Assembly (NCBI RefSeq): GCF_021789315.1
Contig: NZ_CP084561.1
Span: forward strand, 3,038,001 to 3,102,000
Direction of reading: 5' to 3'
DNA from: Arthrobacter sp. FW305-BF8
GTDB lineage: Bacteria > Actinomycetota > Actinomycetes > Actinomycetales > Micrococcaceae
DNA length: 64,000 bases
Shown here: piece after piece, positions 40,739 through 49,396 of the stretch
How the letters are laid out: every line of letters starts with the position of its first letter
How positions within the stretch are numbered: the first letter of the stretch is position 1
The notes under the pieces: generated by a model
Databases searched by the model: none
What the model was told of the DNA's origin: nothing
Seen by the model: only the letters and a program-made list of their open reading frames with translations
Translations under genes and position numbers: made by a program

Positions 40739-43700
40739 ATGTTCCGGCTGGCCCAACTATCCCTCGGGAACCGCGCGCTCATCGCGCTGATCACCATCTT
40801 CGCCTCGGTTTTCGGCGTGATCACCATGTCCTCGCTGAAGCAGGAACTCATACCCTCGGTTGAGTTCCCGAGGATCACGGTGATCACGTCGATGCCCGGG
40901 GCGTCCCCCGAGGTGGTGGACAAACAGGTCAGCCGTCCGCTGGAGACGGCGCTGAACGGCGTCGAAGGCCTGGAGTCGACGTCGTCCACCTCCCGCAACG
41001 GCGTCTCGCAGATCAGCCTGGTGTTCACCTACGGTTCCAACCTGGACCGGGCCCGGAACCAGATCGACCGGGCGATCTCCAACGCGAAGCGTACGCTCCC
41101 GGACGACGTCCAGCCCCAGGCTATCGCCGGCAGCATCAGCGACTTCCCGATCGTCTTCCTCGCCGTCTCCTCCGACAAGCCGCTGAGCGAGCTGAACACG
41201 GACCTTCAGCGGCTGTCGGTACCGCGGCTGCAAAAGCTCGACGGCGTCCGCGGCGCCGACGTGACGGGCGGCGCCAACCGGCACATCCTGATCCAGCCGA
41301 ACGCGGCCAGCATGGCCGCCGGCGGTGCCAGCATCCAGGCGGTCCGGGACGCCCTGACCAACAACGGCGATCTCGTTCCGGCGGGCACGATCGAGGAGAA
41401 GGGCCAAAGCCTCTCCCTGCAGATCGGCAGCCCGGTCGACTCGGTGGCCGCGGTGAAGTCCCTGCCGCTCACCGGCGCCACAGCCGGCACCACCATCGGT
41501 TCCGTAGCCGACGTCAGCATTCAGGATGACGTGCGCACCTCCATCACCCGGACGAACGGCCTCGAAACACTGGCCATTTCCGTGACGAAGAAACCCGAGG
41601 GCGACACCGTGGCGATCTCGCACGCGGTGAAGGATCTGGTGCCCCAGCTCGAGGCGGAGCTTGGCTCGAACGCCAAGTTCACCCCCGTCTTCGACCAGGC
41701 GCCCTTTATCGAGAAGTCCATCAAGGACCTCACCACGGAGGGCCTCCTGGGCCTCGGTTTCGCAGTGGCCATCATTCTGCTGTTCCTGATGTCCGTCCGC
41801 TCCACCCTGGTCACCGCCGTCTCCATTCCGCTCTCTCTGCTCATCACCTTCATCGGCCTGTCCGGCACGGGGTATTCGCTGAACATCCTCACGCTCGGGG
41901 CGCTGACCATCGCCATCGGCCGGGTAGTTGATGACTCGATCGTGGTGATCGAGAACATCAAGCGGCACCTGAGCTACGGCGAAGCCAAGCTCACCGCGAT
42001 CCTCACGTCCATCCGCGAGGTGGCCGGCGCCATCACCGCCTCCACACTGACGACAGTGGCTGTCTTCCTCCCGATCGCCTTCGTCGGCGAACTCACGGGG
42101 GAACTGTTCCGGCCGTTCGCCCTGACGGTCACCATTGCGCTGCTCTCCTCGCTCCTGGTGTCGCTGACCATCGTTCCCGTGCTCGCGTACTGGTTCCTGA
42201 AGAGCCCCGCCAACGGTGCCGGCGAGGCCCCGCGCTCCGCCCGGGAAGTCCAGGCACAGGCACACGAGGCCGAGCAGCGCAGCCTCCTGCAGCGCGGCTA
42301 CCTTCCCGTCCTGACCAAGACCCAGAAGCACCCCGTGCTCACCCTCATCGCCGCGGTCCTGGTCCTCGGGGGGACCGCTGCAATGACGCCACTGCTCGCC
42401 ACCGACCTGCTGGGACGCTCAGGCGAGAACAGCATGACGGTCAAGCAGGAACTGCCCGCCGGCACGAGCCTCGAGGACACCAGCGCCGCGGCCCGGAAGG
42501 TCGAGGACGTGCTCCTTGGCATCGACGGCATCAGGGACGTCCAGGTGACCTCCGGCAACGCGCAGGCGGGCTTCACCGCGCTGACGTCCTCGGGCGCCTC
42601 CAACTCCTCTTTCACCGTGGTCACCGAAGAGAAGGCAAACCAGGGCAAGCTGCAGGAGACCGTCCGCAGCGAACTGGCGGCGGCAGGTGCTGCCGGCAAG
42701 ATCTCCGTCGGTTCCCAGCAGGGAGGCTTCGGGACGTCCTCCACCGTGGACGTCACCCTGAAGGCTGCCACCTCCGAAGATCTAAGGAAGGCCAGCGACT
42801 CCATGGTCAAGGCATTGACCGGAGTGCCCGGAAGCAGTGAGGTGACCACCAACCTGGCTGCCAGCCAGCCCGTGGTACAGGTGAAGGTTGACCGGGCCAA
42901 GGCCGTTGCCGCCGGCCTGACCGAAGAGCAGGTGGCGGGCGTCCTCGCCTCCACCATCAGCCCCGTCCCCGCAGGCACCGTGCGCATCGACACGGACGAT
43001 TTCCCGGTCCAGATCGGCGAAGGAAAACGCTTCACCAGCATCGCCGCCGTCCGCGACATCCCGCTCCCCACCGCTTCCGGCGCGGTCCCGCTCAGCCGGA
43101 TTGCCGCCGTCGAACAGGTCGACGTCCCGGTCTCCATCACCTCCAGCAACGGCCAGCGGACCGCGCAGGTGTCCGTCACGCCGTCGGGATCCAACCTGGG
43201 AGCCGTCAGCGCGGAGGTGCAGCAGCGGCTCAAAGCCGTGGACCTTCCCGCCGGGGTGACCGCGGCGATCGGCGGCGCCACCACCCAGCAGGCGGAGTCC
43301 TTCCGGCAGCTCGGCCTCGCACTGCTGGCCGCCATCGCCATCGTCTACGTGATCATGGTGGCGACGTTCAAGTCCCTGGTGCAGCCGCTGATCCTCCTCG
43401 TTTCGGTGCCGTTCGCCGCCACCGGAGCGGTTGCCCTGCTTCTTGTCACGCGGGTCCCCCTGGGGCTGCCGTCGCTGATCGGCATGCTGATGCTCGTTGG
43501 CATCGTGGTGACCAACGCGATTGTGCTGATCGACCTGATCAACCAGTACCGGAATCCGCGCGGCGGCAATCCGGGGATGAGCGTTGCCGACGCCATCACC
43601 CACGGCGCCCGGCAGCGACTCCGGCCCATCCTCATGACCGCGCTGGCCACGGTCTTCGCGCTGACCCCCATGGCCCTGGGCATGACGGGCGGCGGCGGGT

Positions 43701-43954
43701 TCATTTCGCAGCCGCTGGCCATCGTGGTGATCGGCGGCCTGGTGTCCTCCACCGCGCTGACGCTGGTGCTCGTCCCCGTCCTCTACCGGCTGGTGGAGGG
43801 GCGGAAGGAGAAAAAGGAGCTCATGCGCCAGCTCAAGCAGCGTCCCGGATTTTCCCCCGCCGAAGACGACGTCGACGCCGAGTTCGCGGACTGGACCACC
43901 GGCATGGTGCCCAAGCTCAGCGGACGGCGTGCCGCCCCCGGCTCCCCCGAATAA
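40739..43954 (+). CDS. RND (HAE1/AcrB-like) efflux transporter
   Basis: 1071 residues. Twelve membrane segments in the RND layout: one N-terminal (IALITIFASVFGVITM), a large porter domain, then five plus one, repeated after a second large loop. TM4 carries the IGRVVDDSIVVIENI Asp pair used for proton relay. Gram-positive RND proteins of this type lack the outer-membrane partner; no membrane-fusion protein gene is adjacent. C-terminal tail is acidic and cytoplasmic. Substrate unknown. The start has AGGAGA about eight bases upstream. Confidence 0.92.
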   Translation: MFRLAQLSLGNRALIALITIFASVFGVITMSSLKQELIPSVEFPRITVITSMPGASPEVVDKQVSRPLETALNGVEGLESTSSTSRNGVSQISLVFTYGSNLDRARNQIDRAISNAKRTLPDDVQPQAIAGSISDFPIVFLAVSSDKPLSELNTDLQRLSVPRLQKLDGVRGADVTGGANRHILIQPNAASMAAGGASIQAVRDALTNNGDLVPAGTIEEKGQSLSLQIGSPVDSVAAVKSLPLTGATAGTTIGSVADVSIQDDVRTSITRTNGLETLAISVTKKPEGDTVAISHAVKDLVPQLEAELGSNAKFTPVFDQAPFIEKSIKDLTTEGLLGLGFAVAIILLFLMSVRSTLVTAVSIPLSLLITFIGLSGTGYSLNILTLGALTIAIGRVVDDSIVVIENIKRHLSYGEAKLTAILTSIREVAGAITASTLTTVAVFLPIAFVGELTGELFRPFALTVTIALLSSLLVSLTIVPVLAYWFLKSPANGAGEAPRSAREVQAQAHEAEQRSLLQRGYLPVLTKTQKHPVLTLIAAVLVLGGTAAMTPLLATDLLGRSGENSMTVKQELPAGTSLEDTSAAARKVEDVLLGIDGIRDVQVTSGNAQAGFTALTSSGASNSSFTVVTEEKANQGKLQETVRSELAAAGAAGKISVGSQQGGFGTSSTVDVTLKAATSEDLRKASDSMVKALTGVPGSSEVTTNLAASQPVVQVKVDRAKAVAAGLTEEQVAGVLASTISPVPAGTVRIDTDDFPVQIGEGKRFTSIAAVRDIPLPTASGAVPLSRIAAVEQVDVPVSITSSNGQRTAQVSVTPSGSNLGAVSAEVQQRLKAVDLPAGVTAAIGGATTQQAESFRQLGLALLAAIAIVYVIMVATFKSLVQPLILLVSVPFAATGAVALLLVTRVPLGLPSLIGMLMLVGIVVTNAIVLIDLINQYRNPRGGNPGMSVADAITHGARQRLRPILMTALATVFALTPMALGMTGGGGFISQPLAIVVIGGLVSSTALTLVLVPVLYRLVEGRKEKKELMRQLKQRPGFSPAEDDVDAEFADWTTGMVPKLSGRRAAPGSPE

Positions 43955-43982
43955 CCCGGCGCCTCCCCACTTCTCCTCCCCA

Positions 43983-44045
43983 CCCAACTAGGTAGCAGCA
44001 GAGGGCGTTCCCAGCGCTGGGAACGCCCTCTGCTGCTACCTAGAT
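43983..44045. repeat. palindrome unit 1 (56-bp perfect palindrome, left of DUF559 gene)
   Basis: 43988-44043 is a perfect, spacer-free palindrome with 28-base arms centred between 44015 and 44016 (CCCAGC/GCTGGG at the centre). The arm reads outward-in: AG, GTAGCAG, CAG, AGGGCGTTCCCAGC. The unit is preceded by CCCAACT and followed by AGAT. The same order of blocks recurs, inverted, at 45052-45117. It begins 33 bases after the RND stop and could also terminate that transcript. Confidence 0.9.
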
Positions 44046-44111
44046 CACGTGCCTGCCGCGCGCCCTGTGGATAACCCAAATCCCGCCTCTCGTTTTTGGC
44101 ACGATGGGGCC

Positions 44112-45131
44112 ATGAAATATCCGAGCCCGTTGCCGGAGCATCTCTCGGCCGTGGCCTTCACCGTGGATGAGGCGCTCAACGCCGGAGTTACCCGGGCCCG
44201 GCTGAAGAACGGCGGCCTCGTGACTCCCAGCCGGGGCATCCGGATGCCTTCGGGAGCCGGCACCAGCCCCGAGTGCCTGGTGCAGCTTGCACAGTTGGCC
44301 AGGCCGCACACGCTGGTGGCCCGCCTTTCGGCCGCGTCACACGCCACGGCGTTCCTGCTGTGGGAGTTCCCCGGCTTTCTCCCGGGCGCCGACAGGCCGG
44401 GCATCCACATTTCCCGTCCGGATGCGGTTAGTATCACCCGGCGCCGGGGTGTGGTGGGCCACCGCGGGCAGTTCTTTCCGGACGAAGTCGTGGAACTCTA
44501 CGGGGTGTTCGTGACCAGCAGGGCCCGGACGTGGCTGGACATCGCACGGCGGATGAGTGTCGACGAGCTGACGGTGGTGGCTGACCACCTCCTGCGCCGT
44601 CCCCGCCCCGAATTCGAGGGTAGGTCCGCAGCCCATGCCACCAGCGACGAACTCGCCGACATGTTGGACAGGCACAAAGGAACGCCCGGGATCAGGAAGG
44701 CCCGACCGGCACTGGAACAGGCGCGCGTCGGCGCGGATTCTGCCCCCGAGACACGGCTCCGGCTTGCCTTGGCCCGCCGTCGCCTTCCCGAAGCTGACGT
44801 CAACGTCCCTGTAACGCTGGTTGGCGGCGTCGTGCGCCAACCCGACCTTTCCTACCCGGAGTTCCGTGTGGCGGTGGAATACGACGGTGAAGGCCATTCG
44901 GATCCGGCTCAGGTGCTGAGGGATATCAGCCGCGACGAGGATTTCGCGGCCGCGGGCTGGATTCTGGTGCGGATCGGGAAGGCGCACATGGAGAGCAACG
45001 CGCGGGCGGCCGTCCGAAGGTCCGCTTGGCGCTCCTGGCGCGTGGCTGGTCCCCATCTGAGTAGCAGTTCAGGACGTTCCCGGCGCTGGGAACGCCCTGA
45101 ACTGCTACTCAGTTGGGAAGGCCGGGAATAA
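44112..45131 (+). CDS. AbiEi-like N-terminus plus DUF559 (Vsr-like) nuclease-domain protein
   Basis: 339 residues from ATG 44112; the frame extends 21 residues upstream. Residues 8-45 (LPEHLSAVAFTVDEALNAGVTRARLKNGGLV) resemble the winged-helix N-terminus of AbiEi-type proteins. Residues about 225-315 form a DUF559 domain with VEYDGEGH (Glu/Asp metal site), RDISRDEDFAAAGW and VRIGKAH, the PD-(D/E)XK core shared with very-short-patch-repair endonucleases. The last 26 residues (from LSSSSGRSRRWERPE) are encoded by the right palindrome. The gene lies entirely between two inverted palindrome units, like the REP-RAYT arrangement. No AbiEii-type toxin is adjacent. Predicted DNA-binding nuclease; biological role not known. 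Confidence 0.8.
   Translation: MKYPSPLPEHLSAVAFTVDEALNAGVTRARLKNGGLVTPSRGIRMPSGAGTSPECLVQLAQLARPHTLVARLSAASHATAFLLWEFPGFLPGADRPGIHISRPDAVSITRRRGVVGHRGQFFPDEVVELYGVFVTSRARTWLDIARRMSVDELTVVADHLLRRPRPEFEGRSAAHATSDELADMLDRHKGTPGIRKARPALEQARVGADSAPETRLRLALARRRLPEADVNVPVTLVGGVVRQPDLSYPEFRVAVEYDGEGHSDPAQVLRDISRDEDFAAAGWILVRIGKAHMESNARAAVRRSAWRSWRVAGPHLSSSSGRSRRWERPELLLSWEGRE
45052..45117. repeat. palindrome unit 2 (inverted relative to unit 1, overlaps gene end)
   Basis: 30-base-plus arms centred between 45084 and 45085, with three mismatches (T/T at 45056/45113, A/C at 45074/45095, G/T at 45082/45087). Read on the minus strand it has the same blocks as unit 1: CCCAACT, GA, GTAGCAG, TTC, AGGGCGTTCCCAGC, then the partner arm and AGAT. 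Positions that differ from unit 1 (GA for AG; TTC for CAG) are matched by complementary changes in the opposite arm. It is translated as the C-terminal tail of the DUF559 protein. Confidence 0.88.
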
Positions 45132-45159
45132 CCTGACGCTGAAGACGTTGAGGGCAGTA

Positions 45160-45188
45160 CATGCAAATGCATGGAAATCGGGTACACT
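45160..45188 (+). promoter_or_regulatory. palindrome and -10 box upstream of the LLM oxidoreductase operon
   Basis: CATGCA-AA-TGCATG (45160-45173), perfect 6-bp arms, then TACACT (45183-45188), a plausible -10. The palindrome occupies the -35 region, so a repressor there, possibly the MarR protein encoded by the second gene, would block transcription. Confidence 0.4.
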
Positions 45189-45231
45189 GTTAACACAGGC
45201 CCGAACAACCTCGGCGAACGGAAGGCTCATC

Positions 45232-46344
45232 ATGCAGATCGGCGTATTCAGCGTCAGCGACATCACCCAGGACCCCACCACGGGCCGGACCCCCACCGAG
45301 CACGAGCGCATCAAGGCATCCGTGGCGATCGCCAAGAAGGTCGAAGAAATCGGCATGGACGTCTACGCCATCGGTGAGCACCACAACCGGCCGTTCTTCT
45401 CCTCCTCCCCCACCACCACGCTCGCGTACATCGCCGCGCAGACCGAGCGCATCACGCTGTCCACCGCCACCACTCTGATCACCACGAACGATCCGGTCAA
45501 GATCGCCGAGGACTTCGCCATGCTGCAGCACCTCGCCGACGGCCGCGTGGACCTGGTGCTGGGCCGCGGCAACACGGCCCCGGTCTACCCCTGGTTCGGC
45601 AAGAACATCCAGGACGGGATCGAGCTCGCCATCGAGAACTACAGCCTGCTGCGCAAGCTGTGGGATGAGGACACCGTCAACTGGTCCGGAAAGTTCCGCA
45701 CGCCGCTGCAGAACTTCACCTCCACCCCGCGCCCGCTCGACGGCGTGTCCCCCTTTGTGTGGCACGGCTCCATCCGCAGCCCACAGATCGCGGAAGTGGC
45801 TGCCTACTACGGCGACGGGTTCTTCGCGAACAACATCTTCTGGCCCAAGGAGCACTACCAGCAGCTGATCAGCCTCTACCGCGAGCGCTACGAGCACTAC
45901 GGCCACGGCAAGGCGGACCAGGCCATCGTGGGGCTGGGCGGGCAGTTCTTCATGAGGAAGAACTCCCAGGACGCCGTGAAGGAGTTCCGGCCGTACTTCG
46001 ACAACGCCCCCGTCTACGGCCACGGCCCGTCACTGGAAGACTTCACGTCCCAGACGCCGCTGACCGTCGGCAGCCCCCAGGAGGTCATCGAGAAGACCCT
46101 CACGTTCCGCGAGTTCTTCGGTGACTACCAGCGCCAGCTGTTCCTGATCGACCACGCAGGGCTGCCGCTGAAGACCGTCCTGGAGCAGCTGGACCTGTTC
46201 GGCGAGGAAGTCCTGCCGGTCCTGCGCAAGGAGTACGCAGACCGCACGCCGGCGCACATCCCGGCTCCGCCCACGCACGCCGGACGCGTTGCCGCACGGA
46301 TCGCAGCCGAAGAAACCGCTGCCTCCCCGACGGAGACGCGATGA
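45232..46344 (+). CDS. LLM-class flavin-dependent oxidoreductase
   Basis: 370 residues from ATG 45232 with GGAAGG upstream. Luciferase-like TIM barrel: MQIGVFSVSDITQDPTTG, VYAIGEHHNRPFFSSSP, TLSTATTLITTNDPVKIAEDFAMLQHLADGRVDLVLGRGNT. Resembles group 1 bacterial-luciferase relatives that reduce or oxygenate small molecules with FMN. Substrate unknown. Overlaps the next gene (MarR) by four bases, which suggests a two-gene autoregulated unit. Confidence 0.92.
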   Translation: MQIGVFSVSDITQDPTTGRTPTEHERIKASVAIAKKVEEIGMDVYAIGEHHNRPFFSSSPTTTLAYIAAQTERITLSTATTLITTNDPVKIAEDFAMLQHLADGRVDLVLGRGNTAPVYPWFGKNIQDGIELAIENYSLLRKLWDEDTVNWSGKFRTPLQNFTSTPRPLDGVSPFVWHGSIRSPQIAEVAAYYGDGFFANNIFWPKEHYQQLISLYRERYEHYGHGKADQAIVGLGGQFFMRKNSQDAVKEFRPYFDNAPVYGHGPSLEDFTSQTPLTVGSPQEVIEKTLTFREFFGDYQRQLFLIDHAGLPLKTVLEQLDLFGEEVLPVLRKEYADRTPAHIPAPPTHAGRVAARIAAEETAASPTETR

Positions 46345-46823
46345 CACCCCGGACAGCGTCGGGGACGTCGGGGCCGTCGATGTCCACAGTCCGGCTGGCC
46401 GCCGAAACCTGGGAGTCGCTGTTCCGCGCCCAGGTGGCCGTGATGCGGCGGCTGCAGTCCGGCCCCGCTTTCCGGGACCTGGCGGTGAACGAGTATGACG
46501 TGCTGTTCACACTGTCGCGGTGCCCGTCAGGCTGGCTGCGCCTGAACGAACTGAACGACAACGTGCTCCTGAGCCAGTCCAGCCTGAGCAGGCTGGTGGA
46601 CCGGCTGGAGAAACGAGGCCTCGTGGAACGCACGCCGGCGCCGGACGACGGCCGGGGCGTGTTGCTCAAACTCACCGAGGAGGGCGCCGCGCTGCAGAAG
46701 GAGATCGGCCGGGAGCACGTGCGGGACATCGCCGAGCTCGTTGGCCCGGCACTGACGGCGGCAGAGCAGCGGGAACTGCTGCGGCTCACGGAGAAGCTGC
46801 GCGCGTCGCTGCCGTCCCGTTAG
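46341..46823 (+). CDS. MarR-family transcriptional regulator
   Basis: 160 residues. HTH-wing LNELNDNVLLSQSSLSRLVDRLEKRGLVERTPAPDDGRG, dimer helices on both sides. ATGA overlap with the flavin oxidoreductase gene means translational coupling. Likely controls the operon through the CATGCA-AA-TGCATG palindrome at 45160-45173; this is inference from position only. Confidence 0.92.
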   Translation: MTPRTASGTSGPSMSTVRLAAETWESLFRAQVAVMRRLQSGPAFRDLAVNEYDVLFTLSRCPSGWLRLNELNDNVLLSQSSLSRLVDRLEKRGLVERTPAPDDGRGVLLKLTEEGAALQKEIGREHVRDIAELVGPALTAAEQRELLRLTEKLRASLPSR

Positions 46824-46908
46824 TCACTGCCGTCCCGGCAGCGGGACGGCAGGCGGCGCCGCCGTCGGACGGCCGACGCCGGGACGCCAGTTAAGCGGAT
46901 AGTTCCGG

Positions 46909-47715
46909 TCAGCGGATGAAGGCCAGCTTGTCCGGATCCTCCGCCGGCAGCTCGCCGTCCACCGTGGCCATAACCCGGATTTCCCGGAGGGAGAGGCTGC
47001 CGCCCACGGTGGACAGGAAGGCTGTGTCCGAGGAGTCGCGCCCGGCCGTGATGCGCAGCATGGCCTCCCTGGGCGCGAGGCCGGTGGGGTCGATCACGTG
47101 CCACGCCCCGTTGATATGGGCCTCGGCCACGGCGTGGAAGTCCATCGGGGAAAGGCCCGGCGCATAGACGGCCGCCAGCCTGGCAGGCACGTTCTTGGCG
47201 CGCAGCAGCGAGATGGCCAGGTGCGCATAGTCCCGGCAGACGCCCCGCCGGTTCAGGAGGGTCTCCACGGCGCCGTCGGTTCCCCGGGAGGAGCCGCTGA
47301 CGTAGCGCAGTTCGTTGAACACCCAGTTGCGGACGGCGTGCAGGAGCTCCTCGCCCTGGAGTCCGCCGAACTCCGCATACGATGTGGGGAGCAGCCGGTC
47401 GGACTCCGCGTAGCGGCTGGGCCGGACGTAGCGGATCAGCTCCATCAGCGCGGCATCCTCAGGTTCGGCCCGGCCTCCGACGGTCGCGGAGTAATCCACC
47501 GTGACCTCCGTGGGCTCGGCGAACTCCATGTAGTGGAACCTGCCGCCGTGGTGGTCCGAAAGCTCAGTCAGCGGAACCTGTTCCCCGCCCGCCGTCACGC
47601 TGAGGTTTTCCTCGAAGGACGTGTAGCCGGCGTTCCTCGCCACGGAGATGGCCATTGCCACCTTGGTGTCGGCCACGGTCTTGAATACCAGGCGGGCAGC
47701 AACAGTTCGTTCCAT
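46909..47715 (-). CDS. transglutaminase-like (cysteine protease fold) protein
   Basis: 268 residues. N-terminal beta-rich domain (bacterial transglutaminase-like N region) and a core with the catalytic triad Cys (NRRGVCRDYAHLAISLLRA), His (DFHAVAEAHINGAWHVIDPT) and Asp (in the same segment). Cytoplasmic by lack of a signal. Such proteins often occur as stand-alone peptidase or amidase-like enzymes, commonly near alpha-E and circularly permuted ATP-grasp genes, which are absent here. Function uncertain. Confidence 0.88.
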   Translation of the reverse strand: MERTVAARLVFKTVADTKVAMAISVARNAGYTSFEENLSVTAGGEQVPLTELSDHHGGRFHYMEFAEPTEVTVDYSATVGGRAEPEDAALMELIRYVRPSRYAESDRLLPTSYAEFGGLQGEELLHAVRNWVFNELRYVSGSSRGTDGAVETLLNRRGVCRDYAHLAISLLRAKNVPARLAAVYAPGLSPMDFHAVAEAHINGAWHVIDPTGLAPREAMLRITAGRDSSDTAFLSTVGGSLSLREIRVMATVDGELPAEDPDKLAFIR

Positions 47716-47786
47716 GGGTCTCCGGGGTGTGAGGCGGCGTCAGCCAGTCGCGGCTGCGGGCGGGGGATGCCGGAGGCGCAGCGGGA

Positions 47787-48575
47787 CTAGTTCTTGATCT
47801 TCAGAGACATTAGCATCCGCTGGACATTGGCGAATTCGGAGCCCTCGTTGACATAGCCGGCGGCCTGGTCAAGGGTGTCGAAGGCCTTGGCCGGGGCCAC
47901 CCTTTCATCCGGGGCGAACGCCTTCAGGGAGCGCACGTCGCTGAACGCGTAGTTCCCCTTGCCGGCCAGGCCCTGCACCACGTTCTGCAACTGGCAGGCC
48001 TTGGAATCGGCGCCGCCCACCAGGTTGGTGATCCCGTAGGAGCCGAAGTAGCGGTAACCCTGGATCACCCTGAACACCACGTGCGGGTCGATGGTCCCCC
48101 GCCCGCCGCTGTGCGGCAGCTCGACGGGGACACTGCTGACGACGACGTAGGATTTGCGGGCGGAGGCGGCACACGTTGCTGCCGATGCCTCCGGCAGGCC
48201 CGTCTGCAAGGTGGCCAGATAGCCGCCTTCCGCGTCCTTGACCTCGATCTTCACCGCGCCGGGAAGGGTTCCCTTGTCCGGTTCCACCGACTGGGCAATC
48301 CAGTCCTGCGGAAGCTCGAAGCTCACGGTCTTGGCAGGGTCGGTGAAGACCTTCCAAGCCGCTGCCGTGGCGCCGGGCGAGGCCGAGGCACTGCCCGATG
48401 CAGTGCCGGTGGGGCTCGCGGAACCCGACGCCGCCCCGGCAGCCGGGCTCGTGCCAGGCTCCACTGTCCAGACGGGCGCGCCCTTGCCGTCGCTGCTGCA
48501 GCCGGCGATCAGTCCTGCAGTCAACAGCACGACGGCGGCGATGCCCGTGCGTCCAGAGGCCGTGATCCCTGTCAT
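47787..48575 (-). CDS. hypothetical lipoprotein
   Basis: 262 residues. Signal peptide GIAAVVLLTAGLIAGC with lipobox Cys near 26; Ser/Gly/Thr/Ala linker; then a domain of about 180 residues beginning WKVFTDPAKTVSFELPQDWIAQSVE, an opening seen in PsbP-like/DUF-type extracytoplasmic domains, and containing two Cys that could pair. Probably anchored to the outer face of the membrane. Divergent from the DUF1684 gene. ATG is six bases after TAGGCT, suggesting a leaderless mRNA. Function unknown. Confidence 0.75.
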   Translation of the reverse strand: MTGITASGRTGIAAVVLLTAGLIAGCSSDGKGAPVWTVEPGTSPAAGAASGSASPTGTASGSASASPGATAAAWKVFTDPAKTVSFELPQDWIAQSVEPDKGTLPGAVKIEVKDAEGGYLATLQTGLPEASAATCAASARKSYVVVSSVPVELPHSGGRGTIDPHVVFRVIQGYRYFGSYGITNLVGGADSKACQLQNVVQGLAGKGNYAFSDVRSLKAFAPDERVAPAKAFDTLDQAAGYVNEGSEFANVQRMLMSLKIKN

Positions 48576-48581
48576 GGCTCC

Positions 48582-48653
48582 AGCCTAGCCCGGACGCCGG
48601 GCCCGACCCGGGGATGCCCGCCAGCGTTTCGACCGTGAATTAGCAACTAGGCT
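48582..48653. promoter_or_regulatory. divergent leaderless promoters
   Basis: TAGGCT at 48587-48582 (minus) is six bases from the lipoprotein ATG, and TAGGCT at 48648-48653 (plus) is six bases from the DUF1684 ATG. No Shine-Dalgarno fits either gene. Confidence 0.45.
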
Positions 48654-48659
48654 GAGGTC

Positions 48660-49322
48660 ATGGCCGAACATGAGCTGGACGCAGCCGAGCAGACCCTGGC
48701 GGGCATGTCCGCCGTCGACATTGCCGACTGGCGGCTGCGGACCTTCGCCCTCTATGACACTGTGCGCAAGATCGCCGCGGACAGCCCCGAGGAAGCGCAC
48801 GCCTACTGGCGCCAGGAGCGCGACCGCATGTTCGGCACTCATGCTGCGTCGGCCCTGACGGCCGAGGCCAAGGCGTCCTTCTACGGGCTCAAAACGGCGG
48901 ACTATGATCCCATCTACCGCTTTTACGTACCCCTGACCAAGGAAGGGGCCGGGCGGGAAATGACCGTGGAAACTGGGACGGACGGGCTGGTCAGGTTTGT
49001 CCGGCTGGGAACATTCGACCTTCCCGAGATGGGGCAGCTGGCCGTGTGGAAACTGATGGGCTACGGCGGCGGGATCTTCGTTCCGTTCCGCGACGCCACC
49101 GCCGGAAAGCCCGGCGGAAGCTATGGTGCCGGCCGCTACCTTCTGGACACCATCAAGGGCGCGTTCCATGGCGTCCGCGGCTCCGGGCCCGACGCCCAGT
49201 ACGTGCTGGACTTCAACTTCGCCTACAACCCCTCGTGTGCCTACAACGAGGCCTGGGCCTGCCCGCTCGCCGGCCCCGCCAACCGGCTGGCCGTGGAGAT
49301 CCCCGTCGGCGAGCTGTACTGA
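48660..49322 (+). CDS. DUF1684-family protein
   Basis: 220 residues. The C-terminal half GRYLLDTIKGA...LDFNFAYNPSCAYNEAWACPLAGPANRL is the DUF1684 signature, with conserved Cys pairs (PSCAY, AWACPL) and Asn residues. The family is widespread and its biochemical role is not established; the conserved motifs suggest a small-molecule-binding or enzymatic function. Cytoplasmic by lack of signal. Followed after 74 bases by the second FAH-fold gene. Confidence 0.9.
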   Translation: MAEHELDAAEQTLAGMSAVDIADWRLRTFALYDTVRKIAADSPEEAHAYWRQERDRMFGTHAASALTAEAKASFYGLKTADYDPIYRFYVPLTKEGAGREMTVETGTDGLVRFVRLGTFDLPEMGQLAVWKLMGYGGGIFVPFRDATAGKPGGSYGAGRYLLDTIKGAFHGVRGSGPDAQYVLDFNFAYNPSCAYNEAWACPLAGPANRLAVEIPVGELY

Positions 49323-49396
49323 CGTCACGTAGTTCGGGGCCGCTCCGCAGGAATTCTTCACAGGACACATACGCACAGGGCACATACGATGGCTCA

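Noticed and set aside
40739..43954. MmpL-type lipid transporter
   Set aside because: The length, duplicated HAE1 layout and the TM4 Asp pair (VVDDSIVVIENI) fit AcrB-type RND proteins better.
44112..45131. Complete type IV toxin-antitoxin system (AbiEi/AbiEii)
   Set aside because: Only the N-terminal AbiEi-like region is present, fused to a DUF559 domain. No nucleotidyltransferase toxin is encoded next to it.
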